Shown here: positions 18,348 through 33,319 of the stretch, in pieces
How positions within the stretch are numbered: the first letter of the stretch is position 1
How the letters are laid out: every line of letters begins with the position of its first letter
Assembly (NCBI RefSeq): GCF_030936135.1
Contig: NC_082598.1
Location: forward strand, 14,884,687-14,948,686
Direction of reading: 5' to 3'
Length of the DNA stretch: 64,000 nucleotides
Source: Gavia stellata
Taxonomy: Eukaryota > Chordata > Aves > Gaviiformes > Gaviidae
Notes under the pieces: model-generated
The model's database searches: none
Seen by the model: only the letters and a program-made list of their open reading frames with translations
Told to the model about the DNA's origin: nothing
Program-made: the position numbers and the translations under genes

Positions 18348-18588
18348 AATCACAGAATCACAGAATCATTAAGGTTGGAAAAGACCTGTAAGATCATCAA
18401 GTCCAACCATCAACCCAACACCACCATGCTCACTAAACCGTGTCCCGCAATGCCACGTCCACACGTTGCTTGAACACCTCCAGTAATGGTGACTCCACCA
18501 CCTCCCTGGGCAGTGTTTCACCACTCTCTCAGTAAAGAAATTTTTCCTCATATCCAGCCTAAACCTCCCCTGGCGCAACTTGAGGCCA
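18348..18588 (-). mobile_element. CR1 LINE 3' fragment, minus orientation
   Basis: Begins with the CR1 tail in reverse (aatcacagaatcacagaatc), followed by ggttggaaaagacct and gatcatcaagtccaacc. The minus strand keeps the remnant [17 protein letters not shown], after which the frame is broken. It belongs to the CR1 type common in neoavian genomes. Confidence 0.93.
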
Positions 18589-20012
18589 TGCTATTATACA
18601 AATGGATTTTAAACAGCATCTAAGTAACACAAGGTCATGCAGCTATCCAAACAATTCTCTATTACTTTAGAGTATCACATGAATTTAAAGGATAAGATCA
18701 ATTTCAGCAGAAGATAGACTTAACCACTGAACCGTTTATTTAAAACAAAAAGTGCATAAACAAACCTTTCACCAGGAATGCTAGGATGCGATCCTAGACT
18801 TCTGTTTGGCCTTGAACCACTTCAAATTAATTGGTTTGGAGCCAAAGGAGGTGCATAATGTAACATCACAATTTATATTTAGGAAAACTCATTAGAAATG
18901 AAAAAGTTATGTAACTCCTCAGAGAAAGCAAAAGAAATATAGGACAAATTATACTTGAACACTGCAGTTAAACTATTTTAACAGCAGGGTGGCTTTAAAA
19001 AAAACTGTTAGGACAAAATCCTACATAGCGTCGGGAAAAAAAGCTTTTACATCTTACTGTAATTAGAAACTCATCAGGTTAATGGGGCAATTTTTGAAAA
19101 GCTGCCATTTAAGTTTTTGCACATGGCATTGATCTTGCTGTATATCAGTTTGCAAATAGAACTTGTCCAGAGGAAAAAAAAAAGCAATCAGGCATTTTCT
19201 AATGTACATGTAAATTCAAACCTCTGTATCTTTGTGTCTGTGCTTTTTCATTCATTGTGATAGAATTCCAAGAAGATTTCACTTTCACTTCAATATCCAC
19301 TGACTGAAATTGCCAAAAGCAGCAAGTGTTTTTGGGGTATCTCAGTCTTTAGCAGGGAGACTTCAAGAAGGCAAAGGGAAGGGAGCCAGCTAGTCAAGAT
19401 CCACTCTTAATCTGAATACTTAAAATCTGAGGCATAGGAAATTAGTGATCCCTTTTGATAATTTAGGTCAGCACTTTAAAAGGTTGTTCAATACTTGAAT
19501 ATATGATGAGAAGAAAGGCTGAAATGAATGGAAAGGGATGCAGCATAATGGGAAAAGTTTTCCAAAACAGCCAAATGGCAGAGGAGCCAAAATCTGTAGG
19601 GATTTCATTTATTGACTACAGCAGTTTTCATATGTGTTGTTTTGTGGGTCCTAAATATGTTTCTTATTTACAAAGATATCTAAATGTCAAAAGACAAAGA
19701 GAGAGGGATGTACAAAACATCTGCTCACTCCAGATGACTAACAAGTGGAAAATAAGAGGGAGCCTGCAGAGCAAGTCATGAATGAGCCAGATACCTTTAC
19801 TGAAAGGATGAATTACTCCTTTTAGGAAGTAATGAATTATTAGAATTAGGTGCCTAGGCTGCAGCAGCTCTCCACTGTATGTAATTCTTTTTGCTTTAAT
19901 AAAGCTTTAAATATGGTACACTGAAAAACAGAACTGCAAACAGAGATGTTACTAAACAGCAAGGTACTGTGCTTACTAATAACATTTTTCAGGGTGGGTG
20001 AAGCAAGGCAAT

Positions 20013-20262
20013 GAATGGAATGGAATGGAATAGACTAGACTAGAACATTTCAGCTGGAAGGGACCTAAAACAATCATCTAGTCCAACTGCCTGACCACTT
20101 CAGGGCTGAGAAAAAGTTAAAGAATGTTATTAAGCGCCTCTTAAACACTGACAGGCTTGGGGCACTGACCACCTCTCTGGGAAGCCAGTTCCAGTGTTTG
20201 ACCACCCTCTCGGTAAAGAAATGCAGTCTAAACCTCCCCTGGCACAGCTTTGAACCATTCCC
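20013..20262 (-). mobile_element. CR1 LINE 3' fragment with diverged tail, minus orientation
   Basis: The tail is a short gaatg/gacta microsatellite (gaatggaatggaatgg, then agactagactaga). The body reads agctggaagggacct and atcatctagtccaac, and the minus strand gives [19 protein letters not shown] followed by SLSVFKRRL. The ORF is interrupted by a small deletion before HFFTERVV. Confidence 0.9.
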
Positions 20263-23200
20263 ACACAAAATAGAGTAACTCAGTGAATGAAGTAAAACTG
20301 TGTAACTAATTAACTAACATTAGAAGGGTACTCTTGACTAAAAAATATATTGCTATTAACATATAATATTATTAGGTTTATATTCTGAACGGAAAGGGTT
20401 TTACACGCGCAAGTCTTGCCTGTTATTAAGAACCGTAAAAGCAAAACCTCATTCACAGCTTACGTGCACTGCATATCACACTCATTTGTAAGATTAGAGC
20501 TTTATCATGGCTTTAAAATAGCAGAGTTTTTCCTATCCTGGTAACCCATTTTGCATTCCTTTAAACTGACAATCCATGCAAGAGAAGATACTTTGAAAAA
20601 CAATGACAGAAAGATGTAGCAAGCAATAGCAGTAGTAACTTCAAAGAAATAGCATTAACCCTGCAGGATCTGGTTGCCACAGGATTAATTCCTTCTCTGC
20701 TAGCTGAAAAAATGAAAACCAGGACCAGCTACATCCAGACAGCAGAGATGTTGACTAGCACAGGATTACAGGTACTTCACAGCAAGAGATCTAAGAACTT
20801 AAAAAAGGCTATTTGTATTCTGTAAAATATGCAGCATTGTCACCACTATGTTTGAATTACTTATTTTATGTTACTTTAGGAAACTGCAACTGAGGGCACT
20901 AATCGCCCGAGATGCTAAGAAATCTAAACGCAGTAGTTATAAATTTTAAATCAATCAAATCTCTAAACATGGTGCACATTTGAAAAAGAATTGGTCAAAA
21001 TGAAAACGCAGTAAAAAACAGAAAATAAAAATGACAAGCAAGGCACAATTCCAGAAAGATAGGGTTCCCACTGAGCGTAAAAGTACAGATGAGGAAATCT
21101 GCCAAACACATTCAGGGCTCTCCATAAATCGGGTTCTTGAATCAGTGTCTTCAATCAGAACTGGCAGTAAAGACATCCAGTTGCCCTGTGGGAACAGAAG
21201 GGGTGTGAGAGCTCCTTCAATGTTCGGCTAAGGGCAAGCTGTGGAGAGCAAATGTTAGATCCCTTTGCCTGAGGAGAATATGGGCAACTGTACCAAGCAG
21301 CTTCCAAAAATACTTTACATCTTCAAAGCTCTGAACAAAGATGAACTAACAATTCCCTGCTCCATTTCCCATTATAGACAAAGCTGAATTCCAAAAGAAA
21401 AGCAAATCAGACCTGAGGCTTGAGAGACAGCAAAGGACAATTTTTTGAGAGTGTTGGGATGGCCAAGCTAATTCACAGTAGTAGTTTAGTGACAATCTCC
21501 AGGTTATAATCCCTACAAAGAAGTCCGAAGTGGTGTATTTTAATACCTTCCCAACTGCCTAACTGCATTCTGCTCAGCTGAACTCGATCCAACTGGCTCT
21601 TAACAAAAAGAGAATTTGCAGATAGTCGTAAGATCATAAAGCAACAGCTTACCAGACACAGAGAGGAGCAGATGGATATTTTTGTCGTTTTCCAGTAGTC
21701 TGTTCTTGTTTTCATCTATCTCCAATTATCATACATAGATGTCGACTACTAGCAAGTCAAAAAGGAGTGCTGCATAAGGAAATATTCAGCAAAGACAAGG
21801 AAGTATCTGTCACTTCTACTAAAGGAGGACATCAGTCATTCAAGAGCTATCCTTTCTGTTCTGCCAATCTAGTCCTACTGTGCAGCTATGGATATTTATA
21901 AAACATTCTAGAAGTAGCAGTAGCAGGGACTGGTTGCCTTCTCCCCACTGCAGGGGAATATCTTTTAATCCCTATAGACATTTTTTCTTAAACTAGATCA
22001 TATTGAGCTTCAGTAAGTCTAAGTCTCTAATATTTGCTTTTGGGGAAAAGTTGTGATCTTAATTTGTAGAGGCTTTTAATTACTTTCTTACTCAAGACAT
22101 TTTCTAGAGGATCAGCACATTAACTTACAGAATTTCAGAGAAAGTTTAAGCCTGTTCAAAACATGATTTTTGCTCAGGTTACAACTATGTCAGTTTGGGT
22201 CCGGTATCATCATGCCCACAGAACACCATAGTCCAATGACAGTTCCATTTGTATAAAGGTATCTCATCCTGACCAAGCTTATTCTTCCTCTCATTTGGGA
22301 AAAAATACACTTATGTTAAGCATAAATAATGATACTGACTACAAATGGGCAGCAAATATGGTTCATGTGTTCCTTCAGTACTCTAACCAACCCAACATAC
22401 ACTGTATACACAAACTCTGAAGTTGAACACCATTGTCCAGCTCTGCTGGAAACTGAATGCCAACTTTTAAAGACATTTTTACATATATCTATGGGTACCT
22501 GTATATAGGTAGGTACAGGAGGGTGTCTTTCTGAGACACATATGTGCTTTTACAAATCTAACAAAGAGCCTGAATATCCTTAACATCCTTGTCCAATGTA
22601 CAGAACTCCTTTAGATTACTTAAAGAAAACCCAGTTAAGAAGGCACTACTAGTACCAAAATATTAAAAATATTTGGAAAGTAATTGTTTTCTACAAAATA
22701 ATTGATTCAAGTTGTTTTAGAATGTTTTTGGGGAACAGTATTTTAACAGATCTCTATTATAAAACTACCTATTAGTAAAGCAATTGACAGTCAGTTCTGG
22801 TAGAGCCCAGCACTTAAAATACTAATGATGAACAAGCGTAGTACTTGCAGTTACCAGCTGCTGTGCACTGAGGAAACACAGAAAGCAATATGCTTTCAAA
22901 GAGTAACTAACATGTAAATAAACTCATTTATATTTAGTTAAGATTCACGTGGAAAAATACTACTGAACAGAGTTGAAAATGCTATAACAGTAAAATCCCT
23001 GTTGAAGCAAGAGAGAGGTGCGCATCCTGTTTCAGTTTAGGCAGTCTGCTGGTTTTCTGACAGTGGCACAGGTAGCAACAACACGGCAATACCAGTTATA
23101 GCGCTAACAGCCCTCACCACAAATGGTAAAGCAATGAAATGTAGTTGGGTTGTAAAGCTAAAGTACTAACAAAGTCATTCTATTTGACTTATAACACTTT

Positions 23201-24119
23201 ATAGATACCTGTATTGCTGCCAGACCTGTAAGTAGGTTTAAAACCAATGGTAGCATTTGATCTGCATCTCTTACTAACCTGTACAGCCAAAATCACAAAG
23301 CCAAACATTGCAGCTCCATATCAAGGCATCCTTGGAAACGACATGTAAGGATCAAAATCCATACTTTTCACTTTAGTATTGGATTTTAGGTTTTGTACAT
23401 TTTTTTAAGATTATTTGCTTTACTCTTAAAGGAACCACTTTCAGATTCTTTTTTCTTGATTTTTGACCTATTCTCTTTCCATTCTGGGGAGGGTACAGCT
23501 AAGCAATTTCAATCTTGCAATTTCCAAACACTCATACTTTAATTATTCTGAACACAGACAACTTCGCACTGTTTATGCTTTGACTGGTTTCTCTGATGAC
23601 TGCCCTTTCAGGTTGAATACATGTAGCTGTGCAATACTTTCAGATCCTTGCCAGAATTAGAAGCCAAGACATTTGTTCTGCAGGGAGAATTAGTGGGGAA
23701 TGACTTCCTAAGTTAGTAGGTGAGTTGGCAGGTGGGCATCATTCAATCGAAGAATGGCGAAAGGGGGTTACCAGTAAGTTCAAGAGAGTAGTGTTATAAC
23801 TACTTAGTATGCTGAGCATCCTTTCAGGTTAAGTGAAAGAAATAATTAAGGGTTTCTTTAGAAAATAGTATTAGAAAACAGGAAGAGGTCCCCAGAGCCC
23901 ACAGAGCTCTGCCCTGGAGTCAGAGCATTTCCCAAGGGACCGCTGCATGAGTGCTAGGGAGCCGGATTACTTTGTGTAACGCCCTGCAGCAGGAGGAACA
24001 GTTGTAAAGCATTAAGGCCTAAGGCAGGAGCACCTGTTCACAAAACACACCTGATAAAACTGAAAGCACATTATAAAACTAAAGATATTTAGATCACACA
24101 TCATCCACGAGACAGAAGC

Positions 24120-24530
24120 ACGGACATATTCTGGCTGTTGCCGGCAACGCTGCCTCCAGCTGCGTTTGGAAGGTACGCCTAGGGTAAGACATCGCTTCCT
24201 CGCCGTTTGTTAAAGATGTAGGTAGCAAACCAGTTAACCCGTTAGCGCTTCCTAACATAAAGGAGCGCGGTTTATCGCTATTGATGAAGCCACAGTCTGG
24301 CTACCTGGGACGGGCAGTGAGGAGGCACTCCCGGCCGAGCCACCGACTCCAGGCAGCCGCCGCGGAGCAGCGCAGCCGCCGGCAGCGTCTCTCCCCTTCG
24401 TACCTCGGGCTTTCACTGCCACCCGCTGGACAAAGGGCCTTGCGCCGCCCCTGCGCTGCATCCCACCTTCTAGTGACGATGCGGCAGAGAGACGTTGGGC
24501 CCAGTGGATTTGCAGGAGAAAAAGTTGCTT
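24120..24530. promoter_or_regulatory. Small orphan CpG-rich patch, candidate promoter or enhancer
   Basis: GC and CpG content rise sharply here, about 12 kb from the NSG1 island and 9 kb from the 3' end of ZBTB49. At 24137-24148 there is a perfect 12-bp palindrome, gttgccggcaac, made of two RFX-type half-sites with no spacer. Plus-strand donor-like sites (aaggtacg, agggtaaga) lie near 24171-24187. No known gene starts here. Confidence 0.45.
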
Positions 24531-27500
24531 AACCTACATTCGTGGAGGAATAAGGGAGAGATGGAGGAACTTGATACAAACCACACACTCAAAAATCATG
24601 TGGGTATATCCTAAAGCATCGTGAATGTGGCTCACAAATAATGGCTACAAATATTTTGAAATGCTTTTTGCCTTCTGATTTCTAGGCGCTTACAATATGT
24701 CAGGCTTTTCTTGCAGTACCAAGGGCTAACCCCTTTTAATGGTAGGTTTTACCTAATCACATCTCCAGAGGGAAGAACTTTTGAGAACAACAAGTAGCAC
24801 AAATCTTACAATTAAGCTGCTGAATAGTGGTGATATTAATGGTGGTTGACAAAACTTATTTGTTTAAAACAAAGCTTTCAGAAGTGATAACTTCTGAGGA
24901 TTCCACTACAGCCAGGTTACTGACAAAGAGAAATGATATATGCAGGACAGTCAGAGCGCTCAAGACGCTTATCCATATTGCAGTCCACATATGAGAGCAC
25001 TTCTTATCAGAAATACATTACACAATACCATTTTATGTCCTAGACTTTGATTATTATTTAGTATTTTGTCACACTAGGGTTCTTCTAAGCACTTAAAAAA
25101 TACAAAGGGATGTGACATCAAAGCAACATGAAAGAAAAACAGAAGTTTCAGATGCAAACACAAAGTACCAGTGCATGGCTCATAAATACTGTTTGTGTAA
25201 CACTTGCATTACTACTACAGTCAAAAGCATCCTTTAGGGTTATCGCTTCTAGGCCTTGGAAAAAATCAAAACTAAATTGGTCCTAGGTATTTAAAAGCCA
25301 CATTTTATTTGGAAAGAGAAAGTTCTTTCCAGCTGGGCACAATCAGGATTCCTGTTTTCCCCATGTGCCAATGTAATAATTTGGATCTGGAGCTCAACAA
25401 CTTGTATTCCTGACAAATATTCGAATTACCAGAAGAGTAACTTACTAGCCAGCGGGAGAAGAAACAAAAATAACATACACTTTTCTTCCTATTTGACTTG
25501 TTACTGGATGATTCCAAAGGCCTTCCAGGCACCTAGCGAAGATCCTTGGGTCCCTAAGGCCCCAGCGGGCGTCCTTCTGCCAAAGAAGAGATGAGAAAGT
25601 CAGAAAAGCTTTTAAGATCAAAACCTTTTTGGTCAATGTCCTTTTTCTGGTAGCTCTGAAACTCATGATTACAACACAAATAATTTATCAGGCTCCATGA
25701 TTATGTTCTCCATTTCAGGCTGTAAAACAATTGCTCTGAAGCAAACATGGCGTAATCTAATCTACTTTACCGTAACAGCGGCTGAACTAAGCTTTGACCG
25801 TGAATTTCTTTTTGTATGCTCAATTGCTAAAGTCAAACTGAAGTTTGAGCTTGAGAGGGTGCAGACTACAATGAGTGAAACCAAAGGCAACATTCATATG
25901 AATCTTAATGAAGTGAAATTCTCAAGCTTCAGGCAACTTCACATCTTCTGCGAGTCAGACAGAAGATCTGCATTACATAAGAACTTGATGTAAGATTATG
26001 ATACTCTCACAAATACAAAAGGTTGTATTTTCCAGTACCTGATTCCCCTGTGACCCAGCTTTTAAAACCATGATTATGAAAGGTTTTGGGAAGTGAAAGG
26101 AGTGTACGGAAAAACAGTGCAAATTGTTTGCTTAACAGCATTTGCTTTTAGAGCACGTCCAGAAGTGTTAAAAATATGCTTCAGATGACAGGAGTGATTC
26201 ATGACTAGACAGCTGCTGAGAGAGACATCACCGACAGGAGAGAGAGGGAGAGTGTGCATGTGAGAGAGCGAGAGAGATTTGACATGCAAATTACTTGGAG
26301 AAAAAGAAATTAAATACCTTTTCTTCTGAGCTTTAGAACTTAGGAATGATTTTAATGATTTTTGAATTGAAACGAAGTCGTTGCATCTCCTGAAGCTGCC
26401 AGAACTTCAGTGCCCCTCAGACCTGTTTCACACGCTGCAGTTATTACTCGGCTGATGGCGATGACTGTCTGCCGTCGCTTTCTGGGTAGGAAAAGGCAAT
26501 ATTCTTTTGCCCATTTGGTGTTTTGCAGTACTAAGAGACTGACTGGTGAATTTCCTGTCAAGGCCTAACTTCATAAACAACGCAATTCTTACGTAGGTGT
26601 CAATTTTTAGACACATTTTTAATACAGTTGGTTGAAAGTAAGTCCCTGCTCAACAAGTAGAAGGGATACTTTCCCCATTCTGGATCCATGAAACAAATTC
26701 AGAAAGTGATTGATTGAACTCCAAATCTCAAAGTAATGACTAAATCACTTAACACTTGAGTTTGAACTTTGATGTTCTAGTGATCTCCAGTGTTCCCCAT
26801 CTAAAAAATACCATGGCAGAAGTGCTCACGTCTGGTCTATACCTACAGTTCCACTGCTTTTCCCTGTCCATTTAGCACGGAACTGGTAGCACAGCCCTCA
26901 GCCTGCGGACACAGGACTTTACTGTAACAGCCTACCTCTAAGCAGCAATCTTTATTGATTTTCTGCTTTGATATTGCTAATTTCATATATACTTACAGTG
27001 GTATGATGTACCCTGGAAGCCCAAGCTTAAATTTCAGTGTTTGTCAAAACTAATCAGCCTTAATCTTGGCCTTTTCATGACTCCACATATACATGCCTCC
27101 TGGATGATTTAATGCTTATGGTTTATTCTGTATAGTTTTCCCCTGAAATACTGTGCCTTACTTTTTGTGCGTGGCAAGTGAAAACGCAGAGGGCCTTTAT
27201 TCTTAAGTGGAAGTAAGACACACTAAAATCAGCTAGAACTCTCTGTACCTAAATTGACAAATTTTCAGCCACTTCTAAAATAAGCATGTCATACATTCAT
27301 ACATTTGCATTGAAAAAGCTAAGCTGATTTTAGAAAACAGATATGATTAAATCATAGGCAAATTTGTGTCGACCACCCCCTTTTTAGAAGGGGCTTTTTT
27401 AGCTTTCTTTGTTTCACCAGAATACAGATTATCTATTTGAAATACACGAACTGAATGGACTTCCCATTGAGGTTAGTGTATTCTAGCATTGTAATAAAGG

Positions 27501-30500
27501 TTATGAAAAGATGTCCGAGCACCAGCTGGCCTTCCTTTGATCCTCTCCATTCTTGTGATGATACATTTTCACACTTAAGATGATTCCCTTCTACCTCAAA
27601 GGCTGAGAGCTGCTTTGGTCCTTACAAATATTAACTGCAATCACAATGACCTATCTTTCTGGTTCCAGTCATCTGTTTAATATAGAGTGGAAGGTCAGCA
27701 CTCCACTAAAAGGGGCTGAAAGGCTTTATTTCCGTATACTGCCCCCTGCAGAGCTGCACAAAAAGCTGGCAGACTTGTAGTTCATGCATGCACGCTCCTC
27801 AGCACTGCATTGTGCGGTTGTATTAATGGGCTTTTGTAACCTTCCAGGAAAAATTCCCTCACCAAGAGAACAAAACCGTTGTCAGATCTGAACACACATG
27901 TGAATATCAACTAAAAAAAAAAAAAATTATATTTAAACAGTAGGGGTACTGTCTTTAGAAAAAAAGAATGTCTGAGTCACTAGCCCATGTCTTCACTAGG
28001 CTGTGTTTTAAAGGTAATTTTTATCTATTTGCTAGGATGGAGACTTAATAACAGAGATGGAAACCAACTGTTTAGAGAAAGCAAATTCAATAATAGATGT
28101 CAGTAAGGATTAATGAATAAGGCTATGGACCAGAAAGCACAAGCCTGTGTGTACCAATACAAAGAAATCTATTTGCAGCACAGTGGAGCACAGGTCACTT
28201 TGAAGTCATTAGCACACTGAATTACAAAATAGCTGCATTTAAGGCCCTTCAGTTGTCATTAGAACACATTTCCCAAGCTATCCCATTTTCCTCCTTCAAA
28301 TCTGCCTATAAAGTTCACATTTGCTTGCTTTCTATTAAGTCTTCTGTACAAACAGGACCATCTACATTTCTTGTCATGTTTGTTTTACGTATCACTTCTC
28401 AAACAAGCTCTTTAGCAAGAAAGCTAAATATCCAAAATCCCAGCACACACTTCAAAACATGGAGACTGGAGATTTTTACAGAGTTTTACAACTATGTGGG
28501 ACTCTGTTTACCTATATGCTGCTACATTTTTCCTCACTGAGCTTGAATATGTTAACCTCTGGTCTGGATTATGAGGGGTGGGCAAGTGGCATGAAGTGAG
28601 CAGCAAGAATTGAATGCAGCTGTCCATGTATGAATGGAGCTACCCACAGTGGGGAAGACAATGAAAGGAAAGAAAAAAGTGGATTCCAGAAGCAAATGGC
28701 CTATGGGGCCAGTTCCACTTGCTTCACACTGATTTTTGTCTTAAATTTGGCTTGCTCTTGTATATGCCACTTAGATGTTTTGGGAAGACTTCATGTGTAG
28801 CAATTACTTCCCTATAAAATTATCAACAGGAATTTAAGCCTATTTGGACTTGCTGAAGAAGCCATGGAAACAAAGTGTAAGTGCTCTGTTCTAAAGCCCG
28901 ATCTCTGAATTCAAGAAACTGCAAAACATCTAGTAGACCAGGTTTAAAAAGAGTATGAGAGAATGCAGATAAAGTCTCAGACCACAAAAACACTGTATGT
29001 GTTCAATGGCAACAGATAATAAACAAGTGGTTAAATGCTTCCTAGTGAAGTTCTCCTTCCTTAAACAACTTTTTATTTGCAGTTCTAACTAAAATAGATT
29101 GTAGGTCTCATGATAAGTAGAGGATTTTTTTTTTGGAGGGGGAGTTATTTGAACTTAGACTTAATTATATGATGTATCATTGTCCTATGTACACAAAGAA
29201 AACATACCCACATAAAAATAGCATGTTAAATTTTGTATAGGTTTAATGCACTTAAATCATCCAAAAAACACAGTAATGTGTTTTTTCAAAACTTTAAACA
29301 CTACTATAATTTAATTTTTTTATACTGTGTAGGAGTCAAATAACAGAGATATCCCTGCACTGAACAAACCCAAACTAAGCCCTGAGCACTTACCTGCATC
29401 TTCTGGAAACAAAAGCGATTCAAGTTTGCAAGACAAACTCAATAGCAGCTCTGAACTGCAGGATATCTATTCTAAAAAATAACAATTAGCAGTCCTTCAA
29501 TTTTACTATGCCAGGTTGGTTAACATCTTTTTTTTAACTAGCATGCTATTTACATCGATTAGAATGGCACTTCAGCAGTGCCTGCTACTAGCCAATTGAC
29601 TGATGCTTATTCATACCCCTCAGCATGCTGGCTATGGATATTTATGAGCAATAGCTATGGCCAGGTGTCTGCTGCTTGTGAAATACTATTGGTTCAATAA
29701 TTATGTCACGGTTTCCACCTGTTCTTCAAAGTCACGGGGTAGCTGCTGTTTTCCAACCGTGCCAGCTTTATAGCAGCATTAGGACTATCAGACCACATTT
29801 GCTATTCCCACTCAAACATCCTCTTCATTATGGACCTTTGCGTTGGCATAGGAAATTCTTAGGATACAGAAAAAGATCCTCGTTCAAGGTGATTTTATAC
29901 AGAGGTCTCACTGAGAAAAGCACTCGACGATACTAAATTGATATGTCATACTATATTTGATTTTGGAAACACAAAAGCAAAATATATCTTCTTGCAGTCA
30001 AGCAATGATATTCTCATTGCAAAGTGGCTGCAGGGATAGGTCTTCTTAATCCAAAGCTTATCACTCCATACATAAAAAATATCATTCTCTTCCATCTGAC
30101 TCCATCTATCTACTCATCTTTTTAATCTTCTCTCTTGCTCAGCTCTTCCTTCAAGCCAGCTAGAAATAACAGTTCTTAGTGCTCTTGCCTGGTGCTGCAA
30201 CTCTTGCTTTTTCTGGTTCCAGCTGCGCAAACTCAGACAGACTGCTTTCTCCTGCCAGTGTTTTATCTACTTCCTTCTTAAAGATGCCACGTTGCAACAT
30301 GGTGTTCTATCAAACTCCCCAAACTGCAAACAGTATTCACAATCTGGTAGCAAGTTTAAGAACCTTCATGGTTTTGGTGTGAAACACTCTCACAGAAAGA
30401 AATACTGCCAAGCAAGAGAAATTACCCTTTCTGCAACATGGCTGTCCTCTTGGCACAAAGCGCTTAATACCTGGCAATCTAATCTATATGCTTACAAGCA

Positions 30501-33319
30501 TCTCAAGATGTCATTTTCACTTTAAAACAGTCTTCAGCAATAACACATTCCTCCAAAACAAAGTGTACAGACCTCCAATACTGTGTTGGAAGAGCACAAA
30601 TGTTGCAACATGGTCTGTTGTAAACCTATCCTGACTCCACCTGACCTTTACTGACTCCACCAAAACACAACACAGAAAGCAAAACCGGTGCAGAAACAGA
30701 GGCAACTAAAAAGTTACGAGGTTCACAATTTGCAGATTTGTCCGTTCCAAGCAACAGAATCCTCACGGGAACAGAATCAAATTTCTATTTTCTCTTGGGA
30801 TAAGTAAATCTCAAAATAGTTTCTAACAAGAGGAAAGCTACAGAGCTAGTAACTGGCAGATACCCACATTTTGCCTTAGGCACTGGTGCAAGGAAAGCAG
30901 AATACAAGCGAGCGTGAGCACACATGGTCAGGGACAGAACCCTAATACGTGAATTGTTGAATAGCATGTGGATGATTCCCACAAAGATCTGCAGTGATCA
31001 CCAGCAAATAATGTAAAAGAAAATGAATGAGAGAAGAGCTAAGGGTTCAAATATACAAAGTATTCCCTGCTTAATCCTACGTGGGACTGTGTTCTGCTAG
31101 CCTACCTGTTATTTTTAAAATTAGGCCCTGCAAAAGCTTCATTTTTATTTCACTGGCTGGAAAAAATATAGATGTTTTACAGTTTCCTAGTACATATGCG
31201 CTACAAGAAAAGAAAGGTGAAAAGAATTCCCAATTTGCTCTCCAGTGCATCCGGATTATTTTTTTTAACTGGTCTGTTAATGTAGTGAAAAAAAGTTTTT
31301 CGTAACATTAAATAACGATTGAAAGACATTTGTATATTTCAAGACTTACATACACAGTGTAATGTTCTGCCTCTTTCATTTTAAGTAGTGCTGTGCTCTG
31401 GCCAGCAATATTATCTTTCTCATTTCAACTCAGGTTGAAAGCAGTTAAAAACAGGGAGCTACAGGGCCCAAGTAAAGGAAGGGAAGCCACAAACTGCAAG
31501 GCATGGTGTTAACACTGTAAGAAACTGAACAGCTAGTTTTGAATTCCTGGAGGGAAAAAGTGGTGAGCACTTTAAAAATATGAAAAATACAAAAAAATAC
31601 TGTACTTGCCAGACTCTGAACTTCCACAGAATACAAGCAGTGGACTGTAAGTCACCTGTGGTCTACATTCCTGTTCTAGCAAAACTAATTCATGTTCTAC
31701 TGAGAACTAGCCAATTATAGTAATTTGAATTTTTGTGCTTTAGTGGGATACAAGTGACAATGTATTTTCTAATACCAGGAAAATGTGACACTACATACAA
31801 ATCACTAGACAGTCTCAGCTATCAGTTTTACACACACATGATTTTTTCAGCAGAGAAACTGCAGTGTTATTAAAACAGTGGTGATATCAGATCTTGTTAG
31901 TTGTTGTAAAACATGAAATCTACCTGGCAGCCTACAAACTGCTCCTTTTCACAACCAAAATTTTTATATAACCAGATGTTTGGCATTTTTATGTGATTTT
32001 GTAGTCCCAAATAGATGTTGGACTATTTTTCATGCAAGTGCAACTCTGAAGTCTTGCAGTCTTATATAATACTAGAGATACCAGTACTCACAGCTGTCTT
32101 GCTAGTGGTGAACACTGAGACTCCTTAGAGGAAATAAGTATATACTTCAAACAGACTTTCCAGCCTGTGAATGAACTTCAGAAAAAAGGTTAGTACAATG
32201 ATATTTTCATTTCAGAAACTACAGTATCTAAGGAATGTTTTGGCATAAAGCTTCACAACACACTGCTAAAACTTTGTGATGGGTTGGAAAAAGTTAGGCC
32301 AGTAAAACTCATGTGACTGTAGCAAGCAGTTTGAAATGCAGCAACAGATCTATACTGAAAATTAATACAACCACACAAACCACCAAAGCAGAAAAAGGCC
32401 TCTAAGCAAAGTTTCTATCCTGTAAGAGTCTATTCATTCCATTAATTAGCCAATGTTTAACACTAATTCACTGAAATGCAAGACAATCTCCTGGTGTATT
32501 GACTGCACTTATTTTACAGTGAAGCTCTTCTTGTGGTGGTATTCCCATTAGCATTGTAAAGATACCTGGAATAGATGGAATTATGTTATTGAAAATCTTT
32601 CATAAAAAGATGAAACACATTGAGCAATTAAGATACAATGTAAAACAACCTCCCTTTATTCGCATTTCCTGATCTTGGTCTTCATTGTACAAATAATCCG
32701 CTGTGCAAAATAGTTTAGAAAATACTAAAAAAAGCTTTTATTGTAAAAAAATAAAGTTTCTAGATATACAGTTACTTTGCACTATCACAAATATTGTCCA
32801 GTATTTAACATTTAAATTTCATATCACAATACTCAAGTCATGTAAACCAATGAACCTACCGGTAAGAAAGCTACTACTGAAACTCAGGTTCACTAGGGAT
32901 TTGTTAAATATTTTCCTCTTTTTGTATCTACACCCTTACACAACTCTGATGACCCATACTTGAACTGCACCCATATAATGAAATTAGACATTGGGCCATC
33001 CTTTCATCCATTATCAGGTAAAAAATACCAAGTTAAATGGTAAATTTAATAAACGGTAAATTTTAGTAAATCCTGGCAACACATGAGCTACACAGTGCAG
33101 TCACAGAACAACAAAGGTCCTCGAAACTAGATTTGAACTTTGCTGAGAAGCAGTGTAAAGGCAGCCTACACTGGGTTCTGGGCATGCATATCTTGATTTC
33201 TACCAGTATCCAAGCTAGTTGGCCTAAAAACTAGCTCTGATGTCTCTATGCTGCAGTGCAATCGCAATCACTTTAGCATGAAATGCCTCTAAGAAGTTTT
33301 GATACAGTCACCTGAGCCC
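24531..33319. other. Intergenic, upstream CpG patch to ZBTB49 stop codon
   Basis: AT-rich sequence. There is a purine-rich (ga)n-like stretch near 26220-26275 and several A-rich runs. The segment nearest 33319 is the ZBTB49 3' UTR. I see no gene in the rest. Confidence 0.65.
32655..32742 (-). terminator. ZBTB49: Candidate ZBTB49 poly(A) signals
   Basis: On the minus strand, AATAAA occurs at 32737-32742 and again at 32655-32660, about 580 and 660 bases beyond the ZBTB49 stop codon. Either could end the transcript. Other signals further on cannot be excluded. Confidence 0.4.

Larger units (their letters stand above)
12571..24100. other. Intergenic, NSG1 promoter to orphan CpG patch
   Basis: AT-rich non-coding sequence with two CR1 fragments (18.3 and 20.0 kb), a GT/CA-rich microsatellite-like stretch near 15490-15530 and a ggataa/ggataaat-rich stretch near 17360-17390. 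No open frame here matches a family I recognise. Confidence 0.7.
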
